Assembly (NCBI RefSeq): GCF_018294505.1
Contig: NC_057797.1
Location: 123,137,116-123,201,115 of the forward strand
From: Triticum aestivum
Taxonomy: Eukaryota; Streptophyta; Magnoliopsida; Poales; Poaceae
Direction: 5' to 3'
DNA length: 64,000 nt
Both the position numbers and the translations under genes were made by a program. Under the pieces are notes generated by a model, which was given only the letters and a program-made list of their open reading frames with translations, was not told the origin of the DNA and did not search any database. Shown piece after piece: positions 22,641 to 34,406 of the stretch (position 1 is the first letter of the stretch; each line of letters starts with the position of its first letter).

Positions 22641-22959
22641 AACCTAGCACTAGGGGAAGTTCAGGTCGAACAACTCAGGCAGTAAAATTACAACAAAGAC
22701 ATGTTTCATCATGACCCGAGAGAAAATACGCCAATGAGCGAGATTCCTATTTAAAACGGGCATTTAGTTGGTAAAAAACATTTGTATATTACACTTACAT
22801 CACAAAGAACATGATTGACCAAAAAAATTCATGTGGGGAGACACGGTTGAGAAGATAGCCCGAAGGTCGGGTTCCTACAAAGGGAAGTTCAGGCATGTAA
22901 CTCAGGAAGTTTATGTTGTGATCAGAATAATATTTTGATCCCGTGATTAGAATAGTGTT

Positions 22960-22963
<4 letters not shown>

Positions 22964-22998
<35 letters not shown>
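22964..22998. repeat. TA microsatellite
   Basis: About 35 bp of (ta)n lies near the right edge of H. Element D has a short tatatata run at the equivalent site, so the tract probably expanded from sequence of element B. Confidence 0.95.
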
Positions 22999-23001
<3 letters not shown>

Positions 23002-23307
23002 ATCCTAAAGGACCAAATCAATATTGTGAAGATAAACCTTGAAGTCAAAACAATGTTGAAGACAATTCAATGCAAAGATAAAATAATCATGACGCCAAAC
23101 GCAAATCTTTGAGAAGGTTTGGTGGTGGCGTTATCCACCATATAGGAAGTAGACACGGCGCACAATTATCGTGGCGCTCCGAAGTCAAATTCCATGTTAA
23201 TGTATTCACACTTAGAGGGTAAGTCTTCATTAGTTGAAGATATACGTTACTTCGTGTGTTGCACATCTAAGTCGTCAATATGCATAAGTGTTAGGATGTG
23301 TGTCCAA

Positions 23308-23946
23308 TCACATGACATTTGAGGATTCTAAGATATTTAGCTCACACCGTAACTTGCAAAACCTTTTCTCATCCAAGGGATTTGTGAAGATATCTGCCAA
23401 TTGCTCTTCAGTGTTGATGTGTATGATATCAATATCTTCCTTCATGACATGATCTCTGAGAAAATGATGACGAATCTGAATGTGCTTTGTCTTCGAGTGC
23501 TGAACTGGATTGTTGGCAATCTTGATGGCACTTTCATTGTCGCAGTCGAGTGGCACATGCTTCAGGTGGATACCATAGTCCTTGAGAGTTTGCTTCATCC
23601 ATAGAAGCTGAGCGCAGCAAGATCCAGCAGCAATGTATTCGGATTCAGTAGTGGAGAGTGATACACAGTTCTGCTTCTTTGAAGACCAACAAACAAGAGA
23701 TCGTCCAAGAAAGTGACATGTGCCTGATGTGGACTTGCGATCAACCTTGTCACCAGCATAATCAACATCTGAGAATCCAACTAGATCAAACTCTGAGCCC
23801 TTGGGATACCATAATCCTAGTGTTGGGGTGTAAGCCAAATATCAAAGAATTCGCTTCACAGCTAAGTGATGTGATTCCTTTGGTGCCGCTTGGAATCGGG
23901 CACACATGCAAACGCTAAGCATTATATCTGGCCTAGATGCACATAA
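23308..23946 (-). pseudogene. RNase H domain of element B pol
   Basis: The open frame 23838-23308 is a Copia RNase H: GFSDVDYAGDKVDRKSTSG, then CWSSKKQN-VSLSTTESEYIA, then the CDNESAIKIANNPVQHSKTKHI block, and the terminal EEQLADIFT-PLDEKRF motif. The polyprotein ends at the TGA 23310-23308. Between 23839 and 23946 the link to reverse transcriptase is recognisable (LCASRPDIM...CARFQ) but contains stops. Element D has the equivalent tail at 57541-57805. Confidence 0.88.
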
Positions 23947-24399
23947 TTAGATTAAAGAACCAATCATGGAGCAGTATACCTTTTGGTCGAACTCTTTACC
24001 ATTGTCGTCCGGGCCCAGATGACTTTTGGTTGGCATTGGCGTCATGTACCCTTTGAAGTTTTGCATTCCAAACTTCTTTAGGAAATCTTTGAGATATTTT
24101 TCTTGTGATATGAAGATGCCATTTCTCTGCTGACGGATTTGAAGACCAAGGAAGAATTTCAGCTCACCCATCATTGACATATGATATTGCTCTTGCATCA
24201 TATGCCCGAACTCATCACTGAATCTCTTATCAGTATAGCCGGTGATAATGTCATCCACATAGATTTGACATACAAACAATTCACCATCATATGTCTTCGT
24301 AAAGAGAGTGAGATCTAGTGAACCAGGTTTGAAGCCTTTGCTCTTCAGGAAGTCTTTGAGTGTGTCATAGCAAGCGCGAGGTGCTTGTTTGAGGCCATA
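23947..24399 (-). pseudogene. Reverse transcriptase, C-terminal half (element B)
   Basis: The frame continues from the solo LTR junction with YGLKQAPRACYD and holds the catalytic YVDDII motif, followed by FFLGLQIRQ and the KYLKDFLKKFGM thumb region. It joins exactly to the N-terminal half at 25898 when the solo LTR is removed. It ends in a TAA after CSMIGSLI. Confidence 0.9.
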
Positions 24400-25892
24400 T
24401 GATACGTCCATTTTGCATCATGCTTTTATATCGATACTTAGTGCATTATGGGCTGTTATTACACATTATGTCACAATACTTATGCCTATTCTCTCTTATT
24501 TTACAAGGTTTACATGAAGAGGGAGAATGCCGGCAGCTGGGATTTTGGGCTGGAAAAGGAGCAAATATTAAAGACCTATTCTGCACAGCTCCAAAAGTCC
24601 TGAAACTTAACGGAAGTTATTTCCAGAATATATAAAAAATACTGAGTGCAAGAAGTACCAGAGGGGGGCCACCCACCAGCCATGAGGGTGGGGGGCGCGC
24701 CCTACCCCCTGGGCGCGCCCCTGGCCTCGCGGGCCCCCTGGTGGCCTTCCGATGCCCATCTTCTGCTATATGAAGCCTTTCATTTGAGAAAAAATCATAA
24801 GCAAGCTTACGGGACAAAACTCCGCCGCCACGAGGCGGAACCTTGGCGGAACCAATCTAGGGCTCCGGCGGAGCTGTTCTATCGGGGAAACTTCCCTCTA
24901 GGAGGGGGAAATCATCACCATCGTCATCACCAACGATCCTCTCATCAGGAGGGGGTCAATCTCCATCAACATCTTCACCAGCACCATCTCATCTCAAACC
25001 CTAGTTCATCTCTTGTATCCAATTTTTGTATCCAAACCTCAGATTGGTACCTGTTGGTTGCTAGTAGTGTTGATTACTCCTTGTAGTTGATGCTTGTTGG
25101 TTTACTTGGTGGAAGATCATATGTTCAGATCCATTATGCATATTAATACCCCTCTGATTATGAACATGAATATGCTTTGTGAGTAGTTATGTTTGTTCCT
25201 GAGGACATGGGAGAAGTCTTGCTATTAGTAGTCATGTGAATTTGGTATTCGTTCGATATTTTGATGAGATGTATGTTGTCATCCCTCTAGTGGTGTCATG
25301 TGAACGTCGACTACATGACACTTCACCATTGTTTGGGCCTAGAGGGAGGCATTGGGAAGTAATAAGTAGATGATGGGTTGCTAGAGTGACAAAATCTTAA
25401 ACCCTAATTTATGAGTTGCTTCGTAAGGGGTTAGGTTTACCTTAATACTATGGTTAGGTTTACCTTAATACTTCTGTTGTAGTTGCGGATGCTTGCAATG
25501 GGGGTTAATCATAAGTGGGATGCTTGTCCAAGTAAGGACAACACCCAAGCACCGGTCCACCCACATATCAAAATCATATGATCATGATGAAAACTAGCTT
25601 GACGATAATTCCCATGTGTCCTCGGGAGCGCTTTCCTTCATATAAGAAATTGTCCAGGCTTGTCCTTTGCTACAAAAAGGATTGGGCCATCTTGCTGCAC
25701 TTTATTTACACTTGTTACTTGTTACTCGTTACCAATTACCTTATCACAAAACTATTTGTTACCGATAATTTCAGTGTTTGGAGAGAATACCTTGCTGAAA
25801 ACCGCTTATCATTTCCTTCTGCTCCTCGTTGGGTTCGACACTCTTACTTATCGAAGAGGCTACGATAGATCCCCTATACTTGTGGGTCATCA
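24400..25892 (+). mobile_element. Solo LTR (1493 bp) splitting the reverse transcriptase
   Basis: It begins tgatacgtccatttt and ends acttgtgggtcatca, with perfect duplications ccata at 24395-24399 and 25893-25897. U3 has two copies of gggcgcgccc (24693-24702, 24711-24720) between ccatgagg and cctcgcgg, then a TATA-like ctatatgaa near 24766. The U5 part resembles element A (gttgcggatgcttgc, ggttcgacactcttacttatcg), but U3 is a different family. Confidence 0.93.
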
Positions 25893-25897
25893 CCATA

Positions 25898-26300
25898 CAA
25901 TGCCTTGTTGAGCTTGTATACCATGTCAGGACGCTTTGGGTCTTCAAAACCAGATGGTTGTGCAACATACACTTCTTCTTCTTCTTCAATTTTGCCGTTG
26001 AGAAAGGCACTTTTGACATCCATTTGATATAGAAGAATGTTGTTGTGGTTGGCATAGGCAAGCAGTATGCGAATGGCTTCAAGCCTAGCCACATGAGCAA
26101 ATGTTTCATCGAAGTCAATCCCTTCAACTTGTGTGTAACCTTGAGCAACGAGACGAGCCTTGTTTCTAACAACTTGACCATGCTCATCTTGTTTGTGGTG
26201 ATAGATCCATTTGGTACCGATGATATTGTGCTTGCGAGGATCTGGACGCTTGACAAGCTCCCACACATTGTTCAGCTCGAACTATTGAAGCTCTGCTTGC
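25898..26300 (-). pseudogene. Reverse transcriptase, N-terminal half (element B)
   Basis: The frame reads WELVKRP, then [39 protein letters not shown], the catalytic-aspartate region [11 protein letters not shown] and [10 protein letters not shown], where the solo LTR interrupts it. These are canonical Copia reverse transcriptase blocks. An in-frame stop lies just upstream (near 26285). Confidence 0.9.
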
Positions 26301-26407
26301 ATAGCTTGAATCCATTCAGGTTCCGTGAAGGCTTCGTCAAGTTCCTTGGGTTCTGATATTGATACAAATGCAAAGTGTCCACATAAATTTGCTAGCTGTG
26401 TTGCTCT

Positions 26408-27228
26408 TCAATGAGTGAGGGGACCAGGTGCATTGATGCTATAAATTATCTTCTCAATCTGCACTTCATTTGCAACACGTGGATGAACTGGACGAAGATT
26501 ATGCCCTTGCTGATCATTGTCTTCATCTTCAGCATTGGCTTCAGGCTGAGCAGTGTCTTCGGGCTGATTAGGAGCAGAAATAATGATTTCCTCTTCAGTC
26601 TGTGCCTCTGAAGGTATGATTTCTCCAGTACCCATAAGCTTGATAGATTCACTTGGTGTAGCCTCATCTAGAACATTAGGCAGGTGCTCTCTTTGCGAGC
26701 CGTTAGTCTCATCGAACCACACATCCACAGTTTCAACCACTTTGTAGTGAAAGAGGTTGAAGACTCTGTAGGAGTGTGAATCCTTTTCGCAGCCAAGCAT
26801 AAATCCTTCATGTGCTTTCGATGCAAATTTTGAAGTGTGATGCGGATCCTTGATCCAACACCTAGCACCAAATACTCTGAAATAGCCGATGTATGGCTTC
26901 TTACTAGTCAGGAGCTCATATGATGTCTTCTTTAGGAACTTGTGAAGATAAACACGGTTGATGACATGGCATGTAGTATCAATAGCTTCAGGCCAGAACT
27001 TCCTTGGAGTCTTGTACTCATGAAGCATCGTCCTGCCATCTCAACGAGAGTTTTGTTCTTGCGCTCCACGATGCCATTCTGCTGAGGTGTGTATGGAGCC
27101 GAGAACTCATGTGTGATGCCCAATGTATCAAGATAAGTATCAAGGCTGGTGTTCTTGAATTCAGTGCCGTTGTCACTTCGGATGTGCTTGATCTTGATGC
27201 CATAGTTGGTCATGGCACGATTGGCGAA
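26408..27228 (-). pseudogene. Integrase C-terminal half and linker (element B)
   Basis: Two overlapping frames carry it. 27213-26932 has the second catalytic region IRSDNGTEFKN and YTPQQNGIVERKNKTL. 27028-26408 continues with PRKFWPEAI-T-CHVINR and the FGARCWI...KFASK-HEGFMLGC domain, then an acidic linker to reverse transcriptase. A frameshift near 27000 separates them, and the frame stops at 26408 before reverse transcriptase. Confidence 0.88.
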
Positions 27229-27957
27229 TCATCTGAAGACATCTTGCACTTCAGTCTTGTAGATAATTATGTGCACCCATGTATATCTCGAGTAATCATC
27301 AACAATGATGAAGCCATAGAGGCAAGCAGTAGTAGTGAGGGTAGAATAGTGAGTAGGGCCGAATAAGTCCATGTGAAGCATCTTGAAGGGACGTGTCGTT
27401 GTCATGATTATCTTCAAGGGATGCTTGGCCCGAGTCATTTTTCCAATTTTACAGGCACTACATAGATGATCCTTCTTGAACTTGACTCCCTCGATGCCTA
27501 TTACATGCTTCTTCTGTGCAAGAGTGTGTAAGTTCCTCATGCTAGCATACCCTAACCTCCGATGCCAGAGCCAGCACTCTGAAGCTTTTGCTAGAAGACA
27601 TACGGCCAACCGTGGTCCTGCTGAGAAATCTACCATGTACAGATCATCCTTTCGATACCCTTCGAAGAATAGAGATTTGTCAGATTCCATAAGCACAAGG
27701 CAATGATATTTTCCAAATATCACAATCATGTTCAGATCACAAAGCATTGATATAGACATTAAGTTGAAACCAAGGGATTCAACAAGCGTCACTTTATCCA
27801 TGTGCTGATCCTTTGAGATTGCAACTCTACCTAGGCCCAATACCTTGCTTTTACCAGTGTCAGCAAATGTGATGTGACTTTTGTCAGACGGATGTAGGGT
27901 TGAATCCATAAGAAGACTTCGATCACCAGTCATGTGGTTAGTGCATCCACTATCCAT
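27229..27957 (-). pseudogene. Protease, GAG-pre-integrase and integrase N-terminus (element B)
   Basis: It starts with the Copia aspartic protease signature MDSGCTNHMTG. The GAG-pre-integrase zinc-binding domain follows (WHRRLGYASMRNL...HLCSACKIGKM), then the first integrase aspartate region (HMDLFGPT) and FIIVDDYSRYTWV. The frame ends at VFR with a TGA before the next integrase block. Confidence 0.9.
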
Positions 27958-29119
27958 AATCCACTCCGAAGCCTTTGGTGTCGTACCCTATAGTACAGTT
28001 TGGGGGATAGGCTTCACCAAGGGAAATGTGAAGCATAAACATTTGACAAACAAGCATATTATCAAAGTTCAGATCCTTGTTAGGGTAGATAGGATGTTTG
28101 TCTAGAAATCCTGGGATGAAATACATAGTAAGACCATTCTGGCATTTTATCTTGCATCCCACAAGATATTTTAGGTCCCCAGCATAAGCATCAAAAGCCT
28201 TTGATTTCCGGCTGGAGACCTTTCCCTGCAAAAGAGAGTTAGTTCTTCTTAACCACCCACATCTTCAGGGGTGGCTTAGAAGCAATGAGTCTAAGTGCAG
28301 CATCTGACAACTTTGGCTTTGGAGCCCTAGCAAATAGTCTTACAGGAGATGAATAATACTCATAAGAATAGGCAGAAATGTTCTTGGTATTATGAATATA
28401 ATGGTTTGATGAAACACGCTCATATTCATAAGTCTGAGCATGATTTCCCTGCAAAACATTGGCGCTCGGGTGACTCTGATGAGTCCTGTGTCTGTATGAA
28501 GCCTTTGGACCATGTGAAGCCTTAGGTCTAGGGTTTGTCTTCTTCCCATGTGGTGTCATGATGACATTCACAGGAAGCTTCTCAAGACAACTTTTGGGCA
28601 CCCAGATCTTCTTCAAAGGTGATGCATTCCTGCAGTTAGTACCAATATACCTGGCAAACACTTCACCATTCTGTTTCTTAAACAGTTTATAGTTTGCATC
28701 AAAGGATTCATCAATGATAATTGGGTTAGCACAAGTGAAGCCAGACAAGGTAGATGATCCACTGAAGGACCCTTTGCAGCAACCCATGTGGTTTTGGGGT
28801 ACTGCTCAGGATTCCAGTATGAACCATCAACGTTCATTTTCCTCTCCAACCCAACACCCTCTTTCCTAGGGTTTCGGTTCACAATCTGTTTCTTGAGGAC
28901 ATCGCATAGAGTCTGATGTCCTTTGAGGCTTTTGTACATCCCTGTTTCAAGCAGTGTCTTCAACCTAGCATTTTCATCAGCAATGGTAGTGGTATCCTCA
29001 TAAGAGGGGTTAGTTACCACATCAGCAGTTGAAGATATAGCAACAGTAGTAGTAGTACAACATTCAGCAACAGAGACATCATTATCATGCTCAAGACATT
29101 TTAAACATCGTGGCTCAAG
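27950..29119 (-). pseudogene. Gag-to-protease linker region (element B)
   Basis: Minus-strand frames 29020-28613, 28787-28239 and 28231-27950 form a chain with frameshifts. Segments include ENARLKTLLETGMYKSLKGHQ (coiled-coil-like), RKMNVDGSYWNPEQYPKTTW, IWVPKSCLEKLPVNVIMTP, and a K/H/S-rich stretch before SKAFDAYAGDLKYLVGC. This matches the long region between gag and protease in SIRE/Maximus polyproteins. Element C interrupts it at 29120. Confidence 0.7.
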
Positions 29120-29124
29120 GTCTT

Positions 29125-29597
29125 TGTCGGTGTCAAAACCGGCGGATCTCGGGTAGGGGGTCCCAAACTGTGCGTCTAAGGCGGATAGTAACAGGAGGTA
29201 GGGGACATGATGTTTTACCTAGGTTTGGGCCCTCTTGATGGAGGTAAAACCCTACGTCCTGCTTGATTGTTCTTGATGATATGAGTATTACAAGAGTAGA
29301 TCTACCACGAGATCAGAGAGGCTAAACCCTAGAAGCTAGCCTATGGTATGATTGTATGTTGTCCTATGGACTAAAACCCTCTGGTTTATATAGACACTGG
29401 AGGGGGCTAGGGTTACACAAGGTCAGTTACAAAGGAGGAGATATACATATCTGTATTGCCTAGCTTGCCTTCCATGCCAAGTAGAGTCCCATCCGGACAC
29501 ATGACGAAGTCTTCAATCTCGTATCTTCATAGTACAATAGTCCGACCAAAGTATATAGTTCGTCTGTCCAAAGACCCCCTAATCCAGGACTCCCTCA
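29125..29597 (-). repeat. Element C 3' LTR (473 bp)
   Basis: In plus orientation it begins tgtcggtgtcaaaaccgg and ends aggactccctca. It is collinear with the 5' LTR except for the patch described there. Confidence 0.93.
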
Positions 29598-29610
29598 GTA
29601 GCCCCTGAAC
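29598..29610 (-). other. Polypurine tract of element C
   Basis: On the minus strand gttcaggggctac directly precedes the LTR start tgagggagtcc. Confidence 0.7.
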
Positions 29611-30153
29611 CAGGCTTCAATGACGATGAGTCCGGTGCGCAGTGTTGTCTTCGGCATTGCAAGGCGGGTTCCTCCTCCGAATACACCATGGAAGAGTTTG
29701 AACGCAAGGATAGTGTCCGACCCTGTAAAATAAGTTCCACATTCCATCGTAGAGAGAATAATACTTCCATAAATCCAATCTGCTGACATGTTTTGATAGT
29801 ATGACATCACTTCATGGCCCGGTTATTATTCGAACCGCTTTTCTCAACCAGCTCCGCACATATCACGAGGCGGTTTTCTCGATACGTCTTGTCAAAGCAG
29901 AGATCGTATTCCCCTTATCATGGGATTCTCATTAATACGGACGTGGGTAACCCAACCGCACCATCAATTACGGTGCCTGGGGAATAAGCGGTTTTGCCAG
30001 GCAAGTGGGGAGACTCATCGCCTCTTCCGCCCTTATAAAAGGGACAAAGATCTACTTTTTTCACCCACGCCTTCTTCCTTCTCGCTTTCCCATTCCCGCA
30101 CACTCGAGCTCTAGCGCCCAAGCTCGCGCCCTTCTTCTCAAACCACTCCAAGC

Positions 30154-33100
30154 ATGTCTGGAGCAGGAGGCAAGTGGATGGCTTCCTCCGTCACAGAGGA
30201 AGACATCAAAAAGTTACAGGAGGCCAGATACCTAGCTGCGAATATCGCACACCGGCTGCGGAATGCGGGGCAGGTCGTTCCTACGCCCGAACCCCATGAG
30301 AGGGTAGTTTTTCTCACCCACTTCATCCGCGGACTGGGATTTACACTCCACTCGTTTGTCCGCGGGCTCATTTTCTACTACGGGCTGGATTTTCATGATA
30401 TGGCCCCCAACTTCATCCTCAACATTTCGGCGTTTATCGTCGTGTGCGAGGCCTTCCTCCGCATCAAGCCCCATTTCGGCCTGTGGCTGAAGACTTTTAG
30501 TGTTAAACCGAAGGTGGTGGTTGCCAGCAGGCGGAGTGCGGAGGAGCCATGGTGGGCAAGATGCCAAACGTCACCTGGCTCGAAGGCTCCTATGTGGAGA
30601 CCATAAAGGGGTGGCAATCTAGGTGGTTCTACATCACCGAGCCGCATGACACCAACTGGGTGGCGGCCCCCAACTTTTGATCCGGAATCCCCACGCGGCT
30701 CACCTCCTGGAAAGAGAAGGGCCTGTCCTGGGGTTCTTCGGCAGAGCTAACCGGACTCCAAACCTGTATCCAGAACATGATGAACAAGAAAATTAAACTT
30801 GTCAACATGGTCCAGGTTATGCTCGTCTGCCGGATCCTTCCGTGCCAACGACGGGCATTCAATTTGTGGGAGTTCGACTCGGCCAAGCACCAGATGCTGC
30901 AGGAGCTCTACGATACGATGCACAAAGACGTCTGGAGGGTGCTGTTCAAGAGCGCCGAGATCCCTCCCCCTCTCACCGAAGACCGCAGACTCAGCGCAAA
31001 GCGCCATGCCGGTCCGGTAAGCATTTCTATTTCTCGGGGTATTTATTTGCCCAGGTATAGTTATGCGTAGGATCTAAGCTCCCATGTCACTAACAGGACT
31101 GGTTAAAGATGGCGGAGCAGCTTGACAGCCCAGCCCCGCTGCCCGAAGATCCTGCGGATGCTCTTCTAACGAAGATGCTGACTTCGGCACCTTACGAGGT
31201 GCCGGCACAGAAGACCAAGAAGAAGACCGCGGGGACCCGAAAGGGTCTCCGGCGTACGGTCGTATCAGACGATGACTCCGACGCACACTCCTCCCATGGA
31301 AACGAGGAGGAGGAGAAAAGTTCGCCCCCCAGCCGGGGGAGACAAGAAAAGGAAGGCCAACCCATCTGGGGAGGCCAAAGGGTTCAAAAAGGGAAGGACC
31401 CTCCTTCCGGACCGTGCCACGACGGCCGTCGACAGCGGCGACGAGTGGCTACCCAGGGACAAGCCCCTGGCGAAGTCGTAAGTGTCTGGACACCATAGTA
31501 CTTCATGATATGTTTTATTGTACTGCATTTCCTCATGCCGAACATGATTATGCAGTCCATCCCGAGCTCATCTCGACGTACCTTCGTCGAGCGGCTCGTT
31601 GGGCTCGTCGGATATGAACAGTGGTTCTCTTCCGACCGCTTCCACCCCTCGCCCTATGGACAACGCCGAGGTGTTGTCCAAACAGGCACTGAGCCAAGGG
31701 GAGGTGGTCCTGGGGGTGCTTGACGGCGACTTCCCGGACCCTGGGTACCAAGAGAGCGAGGCTCCTATGGGCTTCGAGTTCGGGCCCCAGCCGGACACTG
31801 CGCCGGAACCTTCGATGGTTCCGGACTCCGGTAGGCGGTCCCCCATCAAGGGGGGCCAACCATCCGTACCGGTGTCCTCTGTCCAACCAAAGGCACCGGA
31901 CAACCTGCTGGAAGCGCTTCGCAGCGCTTCCATCGAAGAAGAGAACCGCACTATCATGAGTGCGGTGGTCGAGAAGGTTCAATCCGCCAAAAACGGACTG
32001 ACCGAAGCTTGCGCCAGCCTCCTAACAGGCTTTAAGGTAAGCAATCAAAATATAAGAAAATATTACCGCATAGATAGTAGCCCCTGATGCTCTGTTCGGC
32101 GTTCGCGAAGAAAAACCAAATAGAGGATCAAATGATAACCCGGGAGTCTAATTAGAGTACGTCTATGTGTATGTCCATGCTTCACTGCTGGCCGCTGCCG
32201 CACGTACTGTGGAGGTCTCTGCGCTGAAGCAGGCCCTGAAGCGGTCCGAGGACGTGCTCGGCCTTACCAAGAGGCAGCTCGAAAAGAGCAAAGGTAAGAT
32301 ATACCCCTGTCTATAGTTAAAAAGAAGTTTGGGTGTGAAGTAATAAGATCATCATGAATTTGTCAGGGCCATGACCGAGGTGGAGACCCTGAGGAAGGCG
32401 TTGTCCGTGGCCGAAGACAAAGCGGCCAAAGAACGTATTGAACGGGAGAAACAAGAAGCCCGAGTGGGCAAGGTGCAGCAAGAGCTCGAAGTTCTCGCCA
32501 AGAAGCATGAGTCCTTGGAGCTTGACTCCAAGACGCGGAGTCCGAGCTCGCGTAGGCGCTTGAAAGCGTCCGGAGCGCCAAGGCCGAAGCCCACAAGGCC
32601 CTCCAGGAGATTGATGTGGCAAGGAAGATAACAGCGGGTAAGTCATTCAATATGCAAAGCAAGCATGTGAAGGAGACTTTCCTTTTTCTTACCCGAGTTC
32701 GGAGCTCTCCAGGAGTGTTTGCAGATCTTCCCCGCAGTGTGCTGGATGCCGCAGAGTTTTACCGGGCTGAGGAGGGGAGCTCAACGGAGAAGTTGTTCTG
32801 GTCTCAGTATACTGGGACCGAACACCCCGTGACCTTGAGCAACCAGCTTAAGCAGTTGGTCGAACTTCACAAGGCGGCCGAACATGCCATGAGGGGCCTT
32901 ATAGTCTGGATGTGGCCTGGTGAGCCCCTGTCCGGTAGCTACTTTGGTCTGGTGAGACGGTTGGTGGAAGCCTGCCCATGGCTTGAGGTCATCAAGCGGT
33001 CCGTTTGCATCGAAGGTGCACGCAGGGATTTTGCCCGGGAGAAGGTGCACTGGGCGAAGCTGGACGCCATGAAGCTTGTGAAGGAGGGGCCGCGGGAGGC

Positions 33101-33197
33101 CAAGGAGCATCGCCACCCCGAGAATTATTATGAGGGTCTCCTGGAGGGATCCCGCCTAGTGGCAGATGAGTGTGCCAAGGATATAATTTTTGAATGA
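30154..33197 (+). pseudogene. Antisense multi-exon gene of element C (gypsy-type transposon / Transposase_28-like protein)
   Basis: It lies opposite to gag-pol. Exon 1 starts at ATG 30154 and encodes TEEDIKKLQEARYLAANIAHRL, then PEPHERVVFLTHFIRGLGF, LNISAFIVVCEAFLRI-PHFGLWLKTF, and MVGKMPNVTWLEGS through PCQRRAFNLWEF; this is the family annotated in grasses as putative gypsy-type transposon. Consensus GT...AG introns are visible at 31017-31096, 31478-31555 and 32294-32366, with further donors at 32037 and 32638 whose acceptors are unclear. Later exons are charged and coiled-coil-like (about 32220-32630). The last exon ends ADECAKDIIFE-stop at 33197. This copy is broken by a frameshift near 30515, a TGA at 30678-30680 and a frameshift near 31325. 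The molecular function of the family is not established. Confidence 0.72.
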
Positions 33198-34406
33198 ACA
33201 TGCTCATGTGGTCCTATAATATGAAACGAGTTCATTTGCGCCATGCGACGCTTTCTTAATTTAAAATATTACCTTATGTGCGGCTGTTTATAAAATCTGA
33301 GAGTTGGCCAGTCGTCGGCTTCTACCCCCATGTAACTAGTACTTGGGTGTTCGGGATAAATCTAAACACTCTTTACCCCAATTTTGGGTCCTTCAAGGGA
33401 GGTTTTCAGCGCAACGAACCAGACAATTGGACTATAATGCTTTATCACTCTCACTTAGCCATAGAAGTCTATGATTTTAAATTTTTGGTGAAGCCCCTGG
33501 TATTCGAAGGGCCGAATTTGGGGCGCTATACACGCCTAAGCCGGACAAGACTGACTCCTCGCCCGAAGCGGAAAAAGTCTTTAAGGACTTGAGACCTCTC
33601 GAACAGCGACCGGTCTCTCGCCTTATCATGACAGTTAGTTTTTGGCTTTCTCTACTTAGGTGCTCGTCTGGAAGAACCGGGACACAATCGCAGTAGTTCT
33701 CCCACCGCTACCTTAGCCGATATAGCGGAACGTAAGGTACCAAAGCGTGGGAGCCGGGCAACCCAACATTTGACCCAAGACATGATTCGGAGCTGATGCA
33801 TATAATGCTATAAGTTCGGGGTGCCGCACTGTCGAAAGTGTTCGGACTTCTTGCGCCGTATTATGGGGTAAACCAGAGCCCCTGGCGTACTGATCGTACC
33901 CGAGCGCGCAGGTGCGGAATGTCGTAAATGGACATATAAGAGAAAGAGAAAAACTTAAATAATGCAATGAAAGATTAATAATATGCATTGTTATTTGAGT
34001 AATACGTTGAGACGTACTGGTACAAGTAGTGCAATAAGCATAAAGTGGGACAATTCGAAATGTCCTATCCCAAGGCAAGCTACGAATAAATAGTGAAAAG
34101 CGGGTATATCAAGTATTACTAGAGGCCACCTGGCGGTTCCCGTGTTCATCTTAGCTTCTCGCCGCCTTGGTTGTTGCTTCCGGAGTGTGTCCGGCAATCG
34201 GACTGCCAGAAAGGGCTTCCGAAGAGTTAGGCCCTAAAAGAGAAAAGGAATGTGAAAGGTGTACAACCCCTGGTGTGGTTTAAGCCACAATGCGGGGCGT
34301 GTCCTGATTGTGCCCCCGCCTATGTCCATGGTATTTTCAATGCGCAGTTATGTACGCGCGACACGGATTTCGTTGCTGCATTGGGACTGGGACGGGGGCC
34401 GAATTA
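33198..34406. other. Element C region between antisense gene and protease, no gene
   Basis: No open frame has recognisable reverse transcriptase, RNase H or integrase motifs on either strand. In a complete Tat-lineage element pol would occupy several kb here, so it was deleted or is absent in this subfamily. Short frames (33278-33592 plus, 33713-34078 minus) are anonymous. Confidence 0.6.

Larger units (their letters stand above)
16349..22957. mobile_element. Insertion H: unclassified ~6.6-kb element within B
   Basis: Alignment of B with D breaks after cattcact at 16348 and resumes near 22958-23010, so this block was inserted or exchanged between pol and the third ORF. About 60 bp present in D (57153-57210) are missing in B. 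The left edge reads cactgacgagg and the right edge agaatagtg. This recalls CACTA ends (CACT...AGTG), but the terminal repeats do not otherwise match and no 3-bp duplication is clear. Inside are a GC-rich start, a GT/GC microsatellite, about 20 scattered aagttc motifs (mostly gaagttc), diverged ~160-bp repeats and a nested solo LTR. No transposase frame is visible. Confidence 0.5.

Noticed and set aside
16345..22957. Complete CACTA transposon (cactg...tagtg)
   Set aside because: Beyond CACT/AGTG the ends are not complementary, the 3-bp flanks (att, ttt) differ, and no transposase is visible. Kept as unclassified.
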